Shown here: piece by piece, positions 7,734 to 18,491 of the stretch
How the letters are laid out: every line of letters begins with the position of its first letter
Position numbering within the stretch: the stretch's first letter is position 1
From: Poindextera sp035294785
Lineage (GTDB): Bacteria; Pseudomonadota; Alphaproteobacteria; Caulobacterales; Caulobacteraceae
NCBI GenBank assembly: GCA_035294785.1
Contig: DATGKF010000008.1
Span: 1 to 64,000, forward strand
Reading direction: 5' to 3'
DNA: 64,000 nucleotides
Position numbers and translations under genes: made by a program
The notes under the pieces: model-generated
The model's input: the letters and a program-made list of their open reading frames with translations, nothing else
What the model was told of the DNA's origin: nothing
Database searches by the model: none

Positions 7734-8407
7734 GCGACGAGCCGGCTCCGTCGACTCACGTGACCGGCCGGCGCCGCGCGCACGGGGCTATCCGACTCAT
7801 CGTTGACTACGGCGGGATCGCAGCCTTCGGTTTGGCGTATTTCCTCCGCCTTCGTTTCATACCCGCCCCGAATCCGCTCGGCTTGGCGCTCGCATGGGGT
7901 GGCAACGCACCGTTCGACCTGATCGGCGCCACAGGCTGGTTGGTCGCCGGTTCGTTGATTTCGCTAGGGGTTGGCATAGTCGCCGAGCGGCGCTTGGCGC
8001 CGATGCCGCTTATCGCCGGTGGGTTCGCGCTCGTCTTCGGTGGACTGACGCTCGTTTTGCACGATGCGCGCTTCACGAAGATCAAGCCGACCGTGGTCAA
8101 TCTCGTGTTTAGCGCGGCGCTTCTCACCGGTTTGATGGTGCGGCGAAATCCACTGAAGTGGCTGCTTGGTGAGGCGTTGGCCTTGCCGGACGAAGCATGG
8201 CGCAAGCTCACCCTCCGCTATGCGCTCTACTTCTTCAGCATGGCCGTGTTGAACGAGATCGTATGGCGCACCCAGTCGGACCGAGTCTGGGTCGAGTTCC
8301 ACACGCTCGGGCAGTGGGTCCTCGTGCTGCTGTTTTCCGCCGCCCAGGCGCCGCTGATGATGAGATATCTGAAGACGAGCGAGGCGCCGCCGCCACCGAC
8401 GGACTAG
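7730..8407 (+). CDS. yciB: Inner membrane intracellular septation protein YciB/IspZ family
   Basis: 225-aa polytopic membrane protein with about five hydrophobic segments. The family hallmarks KIKPTVVNLVFSAALL and NEIVWR are present, followed by a final helix pair and a proline-rich tail. YciB homologues sit in the inner membrane and influence septation and envelope synthesis; no enzymatic activity is known. It starts at a GTG overlapping the ftsY stop (GTGA). Its codon use is visibly less GC-biased than its neighbours (for example gttgacta, tcgttgatttcgctagggg), which hints at looser selection or a different history. Confidence 0.88.
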   Translation: MSDEPAPSTHVTGRRRAHGAIRLIVDYGGIAAFGLAYFLRLRFIPAPNPLGLALAWGGNAPFDLIGATGWLVAGSLISLGVGIVAERRLAPMPLIAGGFALVFGGLTLVLHDARFTKIKPTVVNLVFSAALLTGLMVRRNPLKWLLGEALALPDEAWRKLTLRYALYFFSMAVLNEIVWRTQSDRVWVEFHTLGQWVLVLLFSAAQAPLMMRYLKTSEAPPPPTD

Positions 8408-8506
8408 ACAAGAGGCCCATCTTGCAGCGTATACGGATGGTGTGTCTTCAAATCGACGCACGCACGCGCTAAGGTGTCGCGCACTCCACTCGCGGAACCG
8501 GGGTTG

Positions 8507-9232
8507 ATGGCGAAGTTGAAGACCAAGCCGGGCGGAAAGAAGTCGGGCAAGAAGATCGAGGCCGCCAAGGCGCTGGACCGTTCGCCCAGCCATCTTCTTC
8601 ACCGCGCTCTGCAGCTGGCGCTCGATATCTACGCCGAAGAGACCGGCCCCGACGCGATCACCCAGCGGCAATACGCGGTCCTCTCCGCCGTCGCGGCGCA
8701 GGAGGGGCTGACGCAGACCGATCTGGTGAAGTCGACCGGGATCGACCGCTCGACTCTCGCCGACCTGGTCGCGCGGATGATCGGCAAGGGGCTCCTGGGT
8801 CGCCAGCGTTCCGCGGCGGACGCGCGCGCCAACACCGTCAGCCTGACCGACGGCGGCCGCGGGGCGCTCGACGCCGCCCGCCCCCGCGTCGCGGCCGCCG
8901 ATGCTCGGATCATGAAGCTTCTCCCGACGCGCAAGCGCGACGCCTTCCTGGACGTGCTGCGCGAGATGGGCCGGGTCGCGGCGGCCGACGCCGATGAGGA
9001 ACCGGGAAAGAAGAAGAAAAAGGCCAAGGCGCAAAAGGCGGCCAAACCGGCCCGCGCCGCCAAGCCGGCCAAGGCCGCGAAACCGGTGAAGGCCGGCAAG
9101 ACAGCCAAGCCGCCGAAGACCAAGGCCGTGAAGGCCGCCAAGCCGCCCAAGTCGCTCAAGGTCGCGGTCGCGCCGAAGGTCGGGAAGAAAAAGAAGACGC
9201 GCAAGGCCATGGCCGCCGCGCCCGCCGCCTGA
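8507..9232 (+). CDS. MarR-family regulator with a histone H1-like Lys/Ala/Pro C-terminal tail
   Basis: About 241 aa from the ATG at 8507; a GTG at 8474 is an alternative start. Residues of about 25-150 form a MarR winged-helix domain (ITQRQYAVLSAVAAQEGLTQ, STGIDRSTLADLVARM, and the wing RSAADARANTVSLTDGG). The last ~85 residues are a low-complexity tail of repeated KAAKPAKAAKP-type units ending in KKKKTRKAMAAAPAA, closely resembling bacterial histone H1-like proteins. The MarR part should read a small-molecule or redox signal. The tail would bind DNA non-specifically through charge. No target gene is adjacent. Confidence 0.8.
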   Translation: MAKLKTKPGGKKSGKKIEAAKALDRSPSHLLHRALQLALDIYAEETGPDAITQRQYAVLSAVAAQEGLTQTDLVKSTGIDRSTLADLVARMIGKGLLGRQRSAADARANTVSLTDGGRGALDAARPRVAAADARIMKLLPTRKRDAFLDVLREMGRVAAADADEEPGKKKKKAKAQKAAKPARAAKPAKAAKPVKAGKTAKPPKTKAVKAAKPPKSLKVAVAPKVGKKKKTRKAMAAAPAA

Positions 9233-9244
9233 ACGTCCGCGGCC

Positions 9245-9493
9245 TTAGACCCTGATATTCACGATCGAGCCCGGGCGCGCGTTCGGGTCGGGCGCGACGG
9301 ACGTGGTGTTCCCTCGCGCAGGCGCGGCCGGCGTCTGACGCATGGGCTCGACCGGTGTCGCCGCCTGCGAGGCGCGGCCGAGCGCGGCCTCGAAGAAGGC
9401 GCGCTGGGCGGCGGCGCGCGCGTCGGCGACCGACCGCGGCGCCGGGCTGGCGGCCGGCGGCGATACGGGGCGACTGATCGGCGGCAGGGCCAT
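9245..9493 (-). CDS. Small Pro/Ala-rich hypothetical protein downstream of a CtrA box
   Basis: 82 aa, function not recognised. It starts MALPPISRPVSPPAA, has one likely helix (SVADARAAAQRAFFEAALGR) and ends in the ordered-looking tail RPGSIVNIRV. No signal peptide or membrane segment is visible. The ATG at 9493 lies 25 bp from a perfect TTAA-N7-TTAA CtrA site, which makes cell-cycle control likely and supports it as a real gene. It is convergent with the MarR gene and downstream of the ccm genes in the same orientation. Confidence 0.6.
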   Translation of the reverse strand: MALPPISRPVSPPAASPAPRSVADARAAAQRAFFEAALGRASQAATPVEPMRQTPAAPARGNTTSVAPDPNARPGSIVNIRV

Positions 9494-9517
9494 CGCACCG
9501 CCATCCGGGATTTATGG

Positions 9518-9532
9518 TTAACCCGCGGTTAA
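9518..9532 (-). promoter_or_regulatory. Full CtrA-binding site (TTAA-N7-TTAA)
   Basis: TTAA at 9518-9521, seven bases (cccgcgg), then TTAA at 9529-9532 exactly match the CtrA consensus. The second half-site contains the ccmG stop codon. It is the only full match I found in the window. It lies immediately upstream of the 82-aa gene (ATG at 9493). At that distance CtrA could repress a promoter here or activate a nearly leaderless transcript. Confidence 0.65.
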
Positions 9533-10053
9533 CGCGGCGCGGCCTCGGCCAACAGCGCCTCGGCGCTCGCGGGCGTCAGCGGCAGCGCCGACTTGGCGGC
9601 GATGCGGCCGTCGCGCCCGACCACGAAGGTCTCCGGCACGCCGGAAATGCCAAAGTCGATGCCGGCGCGGCCAGTGCTGTCGACCAGCGTCGCCGCATAG
9701 GGATCGCCGCCGCGCGCGAGCATCGCGCGAGTCGCGGCGGGGTCGAACCGCCAGGGGGAGATGATGCCGACGACCCGTACGCCCTGCGCCTTCAGCGCCA
9801 TCAGCACCGGCTGTTCCTCCTGGCAGGGCGCGCACCATGAGGCGAAGAAGTTCACCAGCGTGCCTGGGGGGGCCAGCGCCTTCAGCGTCTGCGGCGCGCC
9901 GCCGGCCAGCGGGGCCAGCGTCTCTTCGGGGAGCGGCTTTCCGACCAGCGCGGCCGGCTCGTAATGCGGATCGCGACGCAGGGAGGAGCCAACGAAGAGG
10001 GCGGCGAGCGCGAACAGCGCCACGATCGGGACGATGGCGATGAGGCGTTTCAC
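9529..10053 (-). CDS. ccmG: Thiol:disulfide interchange protein CcmG/DsbE
   Basis: 174-aa periplasmic, membrane-anchored thioredoxin. One N-terminal transmembrane anchor (residues 4-22, LIAIVPIVALFALAALFVG) is followed by a TlpA/thioredoxin fold. The active site ASWCAPC (C74, C77) and the cis-proline segment GVPETF are present. CcmG keeps apocytochrome c CXXCH cysteines reduced for heme ligation. It is the last gene of the ccmABCDG run and its GTG/ATG overlaps with ccmD are tight (4 bases). The stop codon lies inside a CtrA box. Confidence 0.94.
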   Translation of the reverse strand: MKRLIAIVPIVALFALAALFVGSSLRRDPHYEPAALVGKPLPEETLAPLAGGAPQTLKALAPPGTLVNFFASWCAPCQEEQPVLMALKAQGVRVVGIISPWRFDPAATRAMLARGGDPYAATLVDSTGRAGIDFGISGVPETFVVGRDGRIAAKSALPLTPASAEALLAEAAPR

Positions 10054-10211
10054 GGCGCCGTCTCGGTCGACGCGTCGGGGCGGGCGGCGCGGCGCCAGCG
10101 GCGCGCGCGCGCCAGCGTGTCGGCGACCAGGCCGCCGAGGATGAGCGCGCTGACCGCATAGGCGCCCCAGACGTACGGCGCGTATTTGCCGGCGTCGAAA
10201 TCGAAGCTCAT
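10050..10211 (-). CDS. ccmD: Heme exporter protein CcmD
   Basis: 53-aa single-pass membrane protein. It begins MSFDFDAGKYAPYVWGAYAV, the typical CcmD start with the YxxYVWxAY motif, has one transmembrane helix (about residues 12-33) and ends in an Arg-rich cytoplasmic tail. CcmD helps release holo-CcmE from the CcmABCD complex. The ATG overlaps the ccmC stop (ATGA) and the 3' end overlaps ccmG by 4 bases. Size and position both fit. Confidence 0.93.
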   Translation of the reverse strand: MSFDFDAGKYAPYVWGAYAVSALILGGLVADTLARARRWRRAARPDASTETAP

Positions 10212-10927
10212 GCCGCAGCCCTCATCGCCATCACCGCCGCGCGGCGGCGCCAGACCTCGCCCCGAATGCGCACGAGCCAGAGCGCGCCGAAGCCGGTCAA
10301 GTACGCGAGCCCCATGATCAGGAGCGGCGTCAGATAGACGGGCGGGAGGCTCGGTCCGCCGGCCCGCAGCACCGACGGCCCCTGGTGCAGGCTGCGCCAC
10401 CAGACGACCGAGTAGTGGACGATCGGCAGATTGATCAGCCCGACCAGCGCCAGGATGGCCGTGGCCGGGGCGGCGCGCGCCTCGTCCTCGATGGCGGCGT
10501 CGAGGGCCATGTAGGCGGTGTAGAGGAGGAAGAGCACCAGCACCGAGGTGAGCCGCGGGTCGCCCCACACCCACCAGGCGCCCCAGGTCGGCTTGCCCCA
10601 TAGCGAGCCGGTGATCAGAGCGGCCGCCGTGACCCCGGCGCCCAGCGGCGCGGCGGCCCGCGCGGCCGCCCGGGCGAGCGCGTGGCGGAAGACGAGGCTG
10701 AAGAAGCTCGCGCCGCCAAGGCAGGCGTAGACGAAGAGGCTCATCCAGGCCGCCGGCACGTGGATGAACATGATGTGGACGGCGTAGCCCTGGCGGTCGT
10801 CCGGCGGTGCGGTGAAGTCGAGCACAAGTCCCGCGGCCAGCAGCAGGACCGCCAGCGCACCGAGCAGCGGCGCCGCCCAGCGCGAGAAGGCCATGAAGCG
10901 GTCGGGATTGGCGAGGGCCGGAATCAT
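10208..10927 (-). CDS. ccmC: Heme exporter protein CcmC
   Basis: 239-aa polytopic protein with six predicted membrane helices and the tryptophan-rich periplasmic WWD motif (WGAWWVWGDPRLTS), where heme is presented to CcmE. The flanking histidines (MFIHVPAAW, PIVHYSVVWW) are the expected heme ligands. I chose the ATG at 10927; the longer frame upstream is Arg/Ser-rich ccmB shadow. It lies 16 nt after ccmB and overlaps ccmD. Confidence 0.95.
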   Translation of the reverse strand: MIPALANPDRFMAFSRWAAPLLGALAVLLLAAGLVLDFTAPPDDRQGYAVHIMFIHVPAAWMSLFVYACLGGASFFSLVFRHALARAAARAAAPLGAGVTAAALITGSLWGKPTWGAWWVWGDPRLTSVLVLFLLYTAYMALDAAIEDEARAAPATAILALVGLINLPIVHYSVVWWRSLHQGPSVLRAGGPSLPPVYLTPLLIMGLAYLTGFGALWLVRIRGEVWRRRAAVMAMRAAA

Positions 10928-10943
10928 CTTGGGGATCCGCTGA

Positions 10944-11609
10944 TCAGGATAGCGCGTTCCGCGCCGCCGCCGCCATGGCGAACGGCGAGAGCGCCGCGGC
11001 CGCCAGCGCGTAGGCGGCGAGGAAGAGGAGCGGCGTCTTCCAGTCGAGCCCGGCGCCGAAGGCCTCGATCGCCCCGGCGCCAAAGATCACCGGCGGGGTG
11101 AAGAGCGGCAGGACGATGACGGCGATCAGGATGCCGCCGCGGCGGCTGCCAAGGCTGAGCGCCGCGCCGATGCCGCCGAGGAAGGCGAAAGCCAGGCCGC
11201 CGGTCAGGCCGGCCGCTGTGATGATCGGCCAGAGCGCGGTCTTGCCGCCCAGGGCCGCGACGACGAACGGCGCGACCAGCGCCAGCGGCGCGGTCGTGGT
11301 CGCCCATTGCGCCAGCGCCTTGGCGAAGGCGGCCATCTCCAGCGGCGCGGGCCCAAGCGCGATCAGGTCCAGCGAACCGTCCTCGTAGTCGCGCTCGAAC
11401 ATCCGCTCGAGCGAGATCAGCGCCGCCAGCGCCAGCACCAGCCAGGCGAAGCCGGGCGCCACGCCGGCCAGCCGCTCGGGCGACCCGCCCAGCGCCAGCG
11501 GCAGAAGGCTCGTCATGGCGAGGAAGAAGCCGATGGCCACGAGCGGCCCGCCGCCGCCAGCGAAGGCCAACGCGAACTCCCGGCGCAGGATCAGGGAAAA
11601 CCCGCTCAT
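10944..11609 (-). CDS. ccmB: Heme exporter protein CcmB
   Basis: 221-aa membrane subunit of the CcmAB ABC transporter that powers the release of holo-CcmE. Six hydrophobic segments are visible, with the family segment LERMFERDYEDGSLDLI in a cytoplasmic loop after the second helix. The ATG at 11607-11609 lies 2 nt after the ccmA stop, so the two are co-translated. The length is normal for CcmB. Confidence 0.95.
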   Translation of the reverse strand: MSGFSLILRREFALAFAGGGGPLVAIGFFLAMTSLLPLALGGSPERLAGVAPGFAWLVLALAALISLERMFERDYEDGSLDLIALGPAPLEMAAFAKALAQWATTTAPLALVAPFVVAALGGKTALWPIITAAGLTGGLAFAFLGGIGAALSLGSRRGGILIAVIVLPLFTPPVIFGAGAIEAFGAGLDWKTPLLFLAAYALAAAALSPFAMAAAARNALS

Positions 11610-11611
11610 CC

Positions 11612-12223
11612 TCAGGCGAGCTCGATCTCGCGCGCCTCGACCGGCAGCGGGTCGTGGGCTGCGGCCAGCACCAGGCCGCCGCCGGCGAGGTGCTCGGTCA
11701 GCACGGCGCCGAACGCGGCGCGCTGGTCGCGGTCGAGGGGCGTCAGCGGCTCGTCCAGCAGCCAGAGCGAACGGGGCGCGGCGATCAGCCGGGCGAGGGC
11801 CAGCCGCCGCCGTTGGCCGGCCGACAGCCGCCGCACGGGCATGGCGAGCAGGCCCGAAAGGCCGAGGCGTGCGCACGCCGCATCGGCCGTCCCGCGCGTT
11901 CCGCCGCACCAAGCGGCCTGAAAGCGCGCCTCCTCGCCGGCGCGGCGCGAGAGCTTCAGCCCGTCCTGATGGCCGATCAGGTGGGCGTGTCGGGCGATGG
12001 CGTCATCGGGCTCAAGCGGACCGGACGCGCTGGTAAAGACAACCCGGCCGGCGCTCGGGCGGATCAGGCCGGCGATCGTGCGCAGCAGACTGGTCTTTCC
12101 GGCGCCGTTGCGTCCCGAGAGGGTCGCCGCTTCGCCGGCGCCGAGGACGAGCGAGAAGCCCTCGATCAGCCGGCGGTCGCCGCGGTCGATGCAGAGGTCC
12201 TCGATGGCGAGCGCGGTGATCAT
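11612..12223 (-). CDS. ccmA: Cytochrome c biogenesis ATP-binding protein CcmA
   Basis: 203-aa ABC ATPase. The Walker A (GRNGAGKTS), ABC signature (LSAGQRRRLALARL) and Walker B (LWLLDEPLTPLD) are all intact, with the H-loop in AAAHDPL. It hydrolyses ATP for the CcmABCD complex at the cytoplasmic face. It is the first gene of ccmABCDG and is divergent from acnA across a 165-bp region that must hold both promoters. The ccmE and ccmFH genes needed for the full System I pathway are not in this window. Confidence 0.95.
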   Translation of the reverse strand: MITALAIEDLCIDRGDRRLIEGFSLVLGAGEAATLSGRNGAGKTSLLRTIAGLIRPSAGRVVFTSASGPLEPDDAIARHAHLIGHQDGLKLSRRAGEEARFQAAWCGGTRGTADAACARLGLSGLLAMPVRRLSAGQRRRLALARLIAAPRSLWLLDEPLTPLDRDQRAAFGAVLTEHLAGGGLVLAAAHDPLPVEAREIELA

Positions 12224-12388
12224 CGGCGCCCGGTCCGTTCATGGACGGGGCGTGCGCCAGAAGCTAAGAGAGCGCCGGCCGTGCGGGACGAACGCCGCGC
12301 GAGGCCGGAACCTGTGCGTCCGGCCTTTACGACGCGCGATCCCGCGACCGGTTTTCGGGCGGCCCAGAGCAGAGAAAGGCGTCCTTCC

Positions 12389-15070
<2,682 letters not shown>

Positions 15071-15142
15071 GTGGGCGGGCGCTCAAGGCTCACGGGCTCG
15101 TGAGGCGCGCGGGCGGTCAAAAGTCGCTTTATTGGCCGCCCC

Positions 15143-15856
15143 ATGCGTAGGGCTGCGCTTTTCTTCCTGTTCAGCGTCGCCGTGCTGGCGGGAGGCGCCG
15201 CCACGGCGCGCCCGCGCGCGGCCGCGCATCCGCCGGTGCTGGTGGAGTTGTTCACCAGCCAGGGGTGTTCGTCCTGCGTGAAGTCCGGGGCGCTGATCAG
15301 CGCTATCGACCAGCGTGCGCACGTGCTCGCGCTCACCTTCGCGGTCGACTACTGGGACTACCTGGGTTGGCGCGACACCCTGGCCAAGCCGGAGTTCACC
15401 GACCGGCAGCGCCTCTACATGCGGGCGCTTGCGCTTCGCGACGTCTTCACCCCGCAGGTGGTCGTCGACGGGCGGCTGCAGGCGGCGGCCGTCGACCAGG
15501 CGACGATCGACAAGCTGATCAAGGAGGCGCAGCGCGAGGCGGGGCCGGCGCCGACCACGGTGATCGCCAAGGGACGGCTGACGGTCGGCTCGGGCCCCGC
15601 GCCCACTGGCGGCGCTGTCGTCTGGCTTGTGCGCTACCGGCCGGGCGACGTCGCCGTGCGGGTGCTGGCCGGCGACAACCGGGGCCAGACGGTGGTCGAG
15701 CACAACGTCGTGCGCGAACTCACGCGGCTCGGCCTCTGGAGAGGGCGGATGGCGAGCTACCACCTGCCGGCGGCGGCGAGCAACGACGACCTGAAGACCG
15801 TGGTCATCCTGCAGGGGGCGCGGACCGGGCGCGTCTTGGCGCTGGCGCGCGGCTAG
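15143..15856 (+). CDS. Secreted DUF1223 thioredoxin-like protein
   Basis: 237 aa. A signal peptide covers residues 1-22 (MRRAALFFLFSVAVLAGGAA) and is followed by a DUF1223 domain. That domain begins LVELFTSQGCSSCVKSGAL, with a CSSC motif in a thioredoxin-like fold, and continues with VDYWDYLGWRDTLA and FTPQVVVDGR, the family signature. It should act in the periplasm, but the reaction is unknown. It lies 72 nt after acnA in the same direction. A strong hairpin follows the stop. Confidence 0.85.
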   Translation: MRRAALFFLFSVAVLAGGAATARPRAAAHPPVLVELFTSQGCSSCVKSGALISAIDQRAHVLALTFAVDYWDYLGWRDTLAKPEFTDRQRLYMRALALRDVFTPQVVVDGRLQAAAVDQATIDKLIKEAQREAGPAPTTVIAKGRLTVGSGPAPTGGAVVWLVRYRPGDVAVRVLAGDNRGQTVVEHNVVRELTRLGLWRGRMASYHLPAAASNDDLKTVVILQGARTGRVLALARG

Positions 15857-15881
15857 CCGCTCCCGGACCCCGGACAAGAAT

Positions 15882-15925
15882 AAGCCCGCGCGGCCGGAGG
15901 GGGGCATGGGTGGACGCGCGGGCTT
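15882..15925 (+). terminator. Hairpin terminator after the DUF1223 gene
   Basis: A perfect 11-bp inverted repeat, AAGCCCGCGCG (15882-15892) with CGCGCGGGCTT (15915-15925), begins 25 nt past the stop codon and encloses a 22-nt G-rich loop. The trailing sequence (ggtcttgtct) is only moderately T-rich. It probably ends the acnA-DUF1223 transcript. The rest of the gap up to 16153 shows no other clear feature. Confidence 0.6.
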
Positions 15926-16153
15926 GGTCTTGTCTACGTCGGCCGACCAGGCCTTCGAAAAGCCGCGCCCCGGGGGGCTGGGGGGCTGTTCCGTGGTCCG
16001 AAGCGCAGGTGGCCCGAACCGTCCGACCCGGCCAAGCTCGCCCCCCAAGCGGGCGGAGCGGCGTCCGAATTAAGGTCTTTTCGTGGCGTGGCTGTTCGAC
16101 GCGGCGCGGAAAAGCGCTCGCTTCGCCTCCGATCGACAGTACATTGGGCGCCG

Positions 16154-16489
16154 ATGAGTCTTGACGTTACGACGCCGGCCCGGGGCGTTCCCCTGGTCTT
16201 CTTCGAGCGCCGCGAGCTCGACCGCCTGCTCGGCCTCTACGGAATGAGGGTGGCCGCAGGCGAATGGCGCGATTACGCCATCGACGGCCTGAGCGAGGCG
16301 GCCGTCTTCTCGGTCTATCGCCGCGCCTCGGAAGCGCCCGCCTACCGGATCGAAAAGCGGCCGGCGCTGGCGCGGCGCCAGGGGCAGTGGGCGATCATCG
16401 GTCAGGGCGGCCAGGTGCTGAAGCGGGGCCACGAACTGGAGGCGGTGCTACGCTTCTTCGACCGCGCCCGGCTCCGGGTGGTGAAGTAG
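16154..16489 (+). CDS. DUF2794 family protein
   Basis: 111-aa soluble protein of an alphaproteobacterial family of unknown function. The conserved core is VFFERRELDRLLGLYGMRVA, GEWRDYAIDGL, VFSVYRRASEAPAYRIEKRP and ILKRGHEL-type endings (here VLKRGHELEAVLRFF). I chose the ATG at 16154, where the family homology begins, over an upstream start that adds 22 unrelated residues. Its 3' end overlaps the convergent DUF4037 gene by 42 bases. Confidence 0.85.
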   Translation: MSLDVTTPARGVPLVFFERRELDRLLGLYGMRVAAGEWRDYAIDGLSEAAVFSVYRRASEAPAYRIEKRPALARRQGQWAIIGQGGQVLKRGHELEAVLRFFDRARLRVVK

Positions 16490-17548
16490 CGCGGCCATCG
16501 CCGCCCGCGCGCGCGCCGGCGCCTCGATCACCGGCGTTGCGTCCGTCACCTGATCCAGCCCGCCAATCACCGGCAGCGCGCGCAGCGCCGGATCCTCGAT
16601 AGCCCCCATGAGCGCGGCGATGATCGCCTCGCTGTTGACCACGCTGAACGGCCGTCCGTGGAAGGGCTCGATGCGCGGGGCGACTGCGCCCGGAACGCCG
16701 CGGGCCAACTGCAGCGCGCCGAGAGCGAGCGCCGCTTGCGCCAGTGCGGCGTCGCGGCTTCGCCAGTCGCCTGCGTCGAGCACTGCGTCCAGCTTGGGCC
16801 CGATGTCGCTGGCGCAGGGCAGGGCGGCGAAGGCGGTCCCGAACCACTTCGAATAGGGCGCGTAGCGGTCCTCGATGAGGAAGGCGAGGCGCATCAGGTC
16901 GCGCGCCAGGCGGGCCGCGATCACGCGCGAGCCGCGTTCGTCGCCGGCGATTCCGTTCCGGCCCACGAAGGGCTGCTCCTCGGCGATGCGCCGCCACTGG
17001 CCGGCCAGTTTGTAGAGCCGGACATCGCGCGGGAATGCGCCGAGCCGCGCGCGAGCGGCGGTCAGCCGGCCATCGTCGTCGTGGAACACCGCGCCGCCGG
17101 TCATCGCGATCAGCCGCTGTTCCGCCAGCCCCAGCCAACCGAGGTTGTCGCGCGGTTCGTCCGGTCCGAGTCCGACCCAAAGCGCGAGCGCGTGCTCGAG
17201 GGTCCATATCTCGAAGCCATGGCGGATGTCGCCGCGTGCGCCGTCGCTGTGGGGCGCGGGATGCGGCCGGTTGGCCATGCCGATGGGATGGCCGAGAAAG
17301 GTGTCCGGCGCCGCGTCGGCGAAAGCCGCCACCAGCGCGTCGGCGCCCTCGGCGAACGTCGGCGCATCGACGAATACCTGCACGCGCGGGCCCCAGTTGT
17401 GGTCCCGCGACATCGCATCGTCGAAGCCGAGCAGCTCCGAGCCGTAGCCCACCAATGCGGCGGCGTGCGGCAGGCCCGGTGCGGCGGTCGCCAGCCATGG
17501 CCGCACCAGGTCTTCGTAGAACCGCCGTGAGAGTTCGATCCCCTGCAT
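16448..17548 (-). CDS. DUF4037 (nucleotidyltransferase-like) protein
   Basis: 366 aa. The N-terminal region has VGYGSELLGFDDAMSRDHNW followed by GPRVQVFV, the DUF4037 signature, where the GYGSE...DD...SRDH pattern resembles a nucleotidyltransferase active site with acidic metal ligands. The middle (LGLAEQRLIAMTGG, VRLYKLAGQWRRIAEEQPF) and the C-terminal helical region follow the family. No substrate is known; homologues are often compared with aminoglycoside-type nucleotidyltransferases. Convergent with the DUF2794 gene. Confidence 0.8.
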   Translation of the reverse strand: MQGIELSRRFYEDLVRPWLATAAPGLPHAAALVGYGSELLGFDDAMSRDHNWGPRVQVFVDAPTFAEGADALVAAFADAAPDTFLGHPIGMANRPHPAPHSDGARGDIRHGFEIWTLEHALALWVGLGPDEPRDNLGWLGLAEQRLIAMTGGAVFHDDDGRLTAARARLGAFPRDVRLYKLAGQWRRIAEEQPFVGRNGIAGDERGSRVIAARLARDLMRLAFLIEDRYAPYSKWFGTAFAALPCASDIGPKLDAVLDAGDWRSRDAALAQAALALGALQLARGVPGAVAPRIEPFHGRPFSVVNSEAIIAALMGAIEDPALRALPVIGGLDQVTDATPVIEAPARARAAMAALLHHPEPGAVEEA

Positions 17549-17565
17549 GGCCGCTGCATAGCAAG

Positions 17566-17594
17566 GAAAAGCCCCGGCGGTCGCCCGCCGGGGC
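17566..17594 (-). terminator. Intrinsic terminator of the Bax inhibitor-like gene
   Basis: A perfect 10-bp stem, GCCCCGGCGG (17571-17580) with CCGCCGGGGC (17585-17594), has a TCGC loop. On the minus strand it is followed by TTTTCC (17570-17565). It sits 33 nt past the stop of the minus-strand gene at 17627 and just before the DUF4037 start. Confidence 0.85.
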
Positions 17595-17626
17595 CTCTCT
17601 CTGTTCCCAACCGAACCGGCGCGCCG

Positions 17627-18373
17627 CTAGCGGCGCGCGCCCATCAGGCGGAGCAGGAAGAGGAAGAGATTGAGGAAGTCCAGATAGAGGCTGAGCGCGC
17701 CATAGTTGGTCGCCACCCCCATCGCCGCCTCGTTCCCGCCCAGCCGGTAGTAGGTCAGCTTCAGCCGCTGGGTGTCGAAGGCGATCAGCCCCGCGAAGAT
17801 CAGAACGCCGATCACGTTGATGGCGAAATTGATCATCAGCGAGTGCATGAACATGTTGACGACCATGGCGATCACGAGCCCGACCAGGCCAACGATAAGG
17901 AAGCTGCCGAACCCGGTCAGGTCGCGCTTGGTCGTGTAGCCGACCAGACTGAGCGCGCCGAAGGCGGCGGCGGTGATCAGGAAGGTCATGAAGATCGAGG
18001 CCTGGGTGTAGTAGAGGACCCAGATGCCAAGCGAGGCGCCGAACAGCGCCACGACCGCCCAGTAGATCAGCCCGCTCATCGCCGGGCTCTGGCGGCTGGC
18101 GAAGGAGCCGAACAGCAGCACCGGCAGCGGCGCGATCGCCACGATCATCCCCAGCAGCGTGTAGCCCACCCCCGGGCCGTGGCTCGTCATCACCTGCTGG
18201 AACAGCAGGTCGCGCACCTGCGGCACGCTGGAGGTGACGTAGGCCAGCGCCGCGGAGAGCACGAGGCCGAGGCCGACCTTGTTGTAGACGCCGAGCATGA
18301 ACCCGCGCAGGCCCGCGTCCACCGCCATGTCGGCGGCGCCCGCCTGGGCGGGACGCGGAAGGTAGTCGCTCAT
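17627..18373 (-). CDS. Bax inhibitor-1/YccA family membrane protein
   Basis: 248 aa with seven transmembrane helices. It shows the BI-1 C-terminal pattern: IGVLIFAGLIAFDTQRLKL, then LSLYLDFLNLFLFLLRLMG ending in a short basic tail (GARR). Homologues form pH-gated calcium-leak channels or interact with FtsH in the inner membrane; the role here is unproven. I chose the ATG at 18373 (MSDYLPRPAQAG), because the upstream extension runs into the promoter region divergent from thpR. A strong intrinsic terminator follows. Confidence 0.9.
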   Translation of the reverse strand: MSDYLPRPAQAGAADMAVDAGLRGFMLGVYNKVGLGLVLSAALAYVTSSVPQVRDLLFQQVMTSHGPGVGYTLLGMIVAIAPLPVLLFGSFASRQSPAMSGLIYWAVVALFGASLGIWVLYYTQASIFMTFLITAAAFGALSLVGYTTKRDLTGFGSFLIVGLVGLVIAMVVNMFMHSLMINFAINVIGVLIFAGLIAFDTQRLKLTYYRLGGNEAAMGVATNYGALSLYLDFLNLFLFLLRLMGARR

Positions 18374-18491
18374 CGAATGGTCCTTGCGAATGACGCGCCC
18401 CGCATGGGACGCGAGCCAAGATATCGGCAAGCATGCGCCTCGCCGCAAGGAGGGGCAAGCCGCCGCCGCTTGTGCGCCAAGGGATTAGGGC

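Noticed and set aside
9010..9230. Tandem repeat or CRISPR-like array in the Lys/Ala-rich DNA
   Set aside because: The repetition follows codons of the histone-like tail; units vary in length and there are no spacers.
12307..12332. GGAAC motif upstream of acnA as an EcfG promoter
   Set aside because: The sequence 16 to 17 bases downstream is TACG/ACGA, without a GTT-type -10 box.
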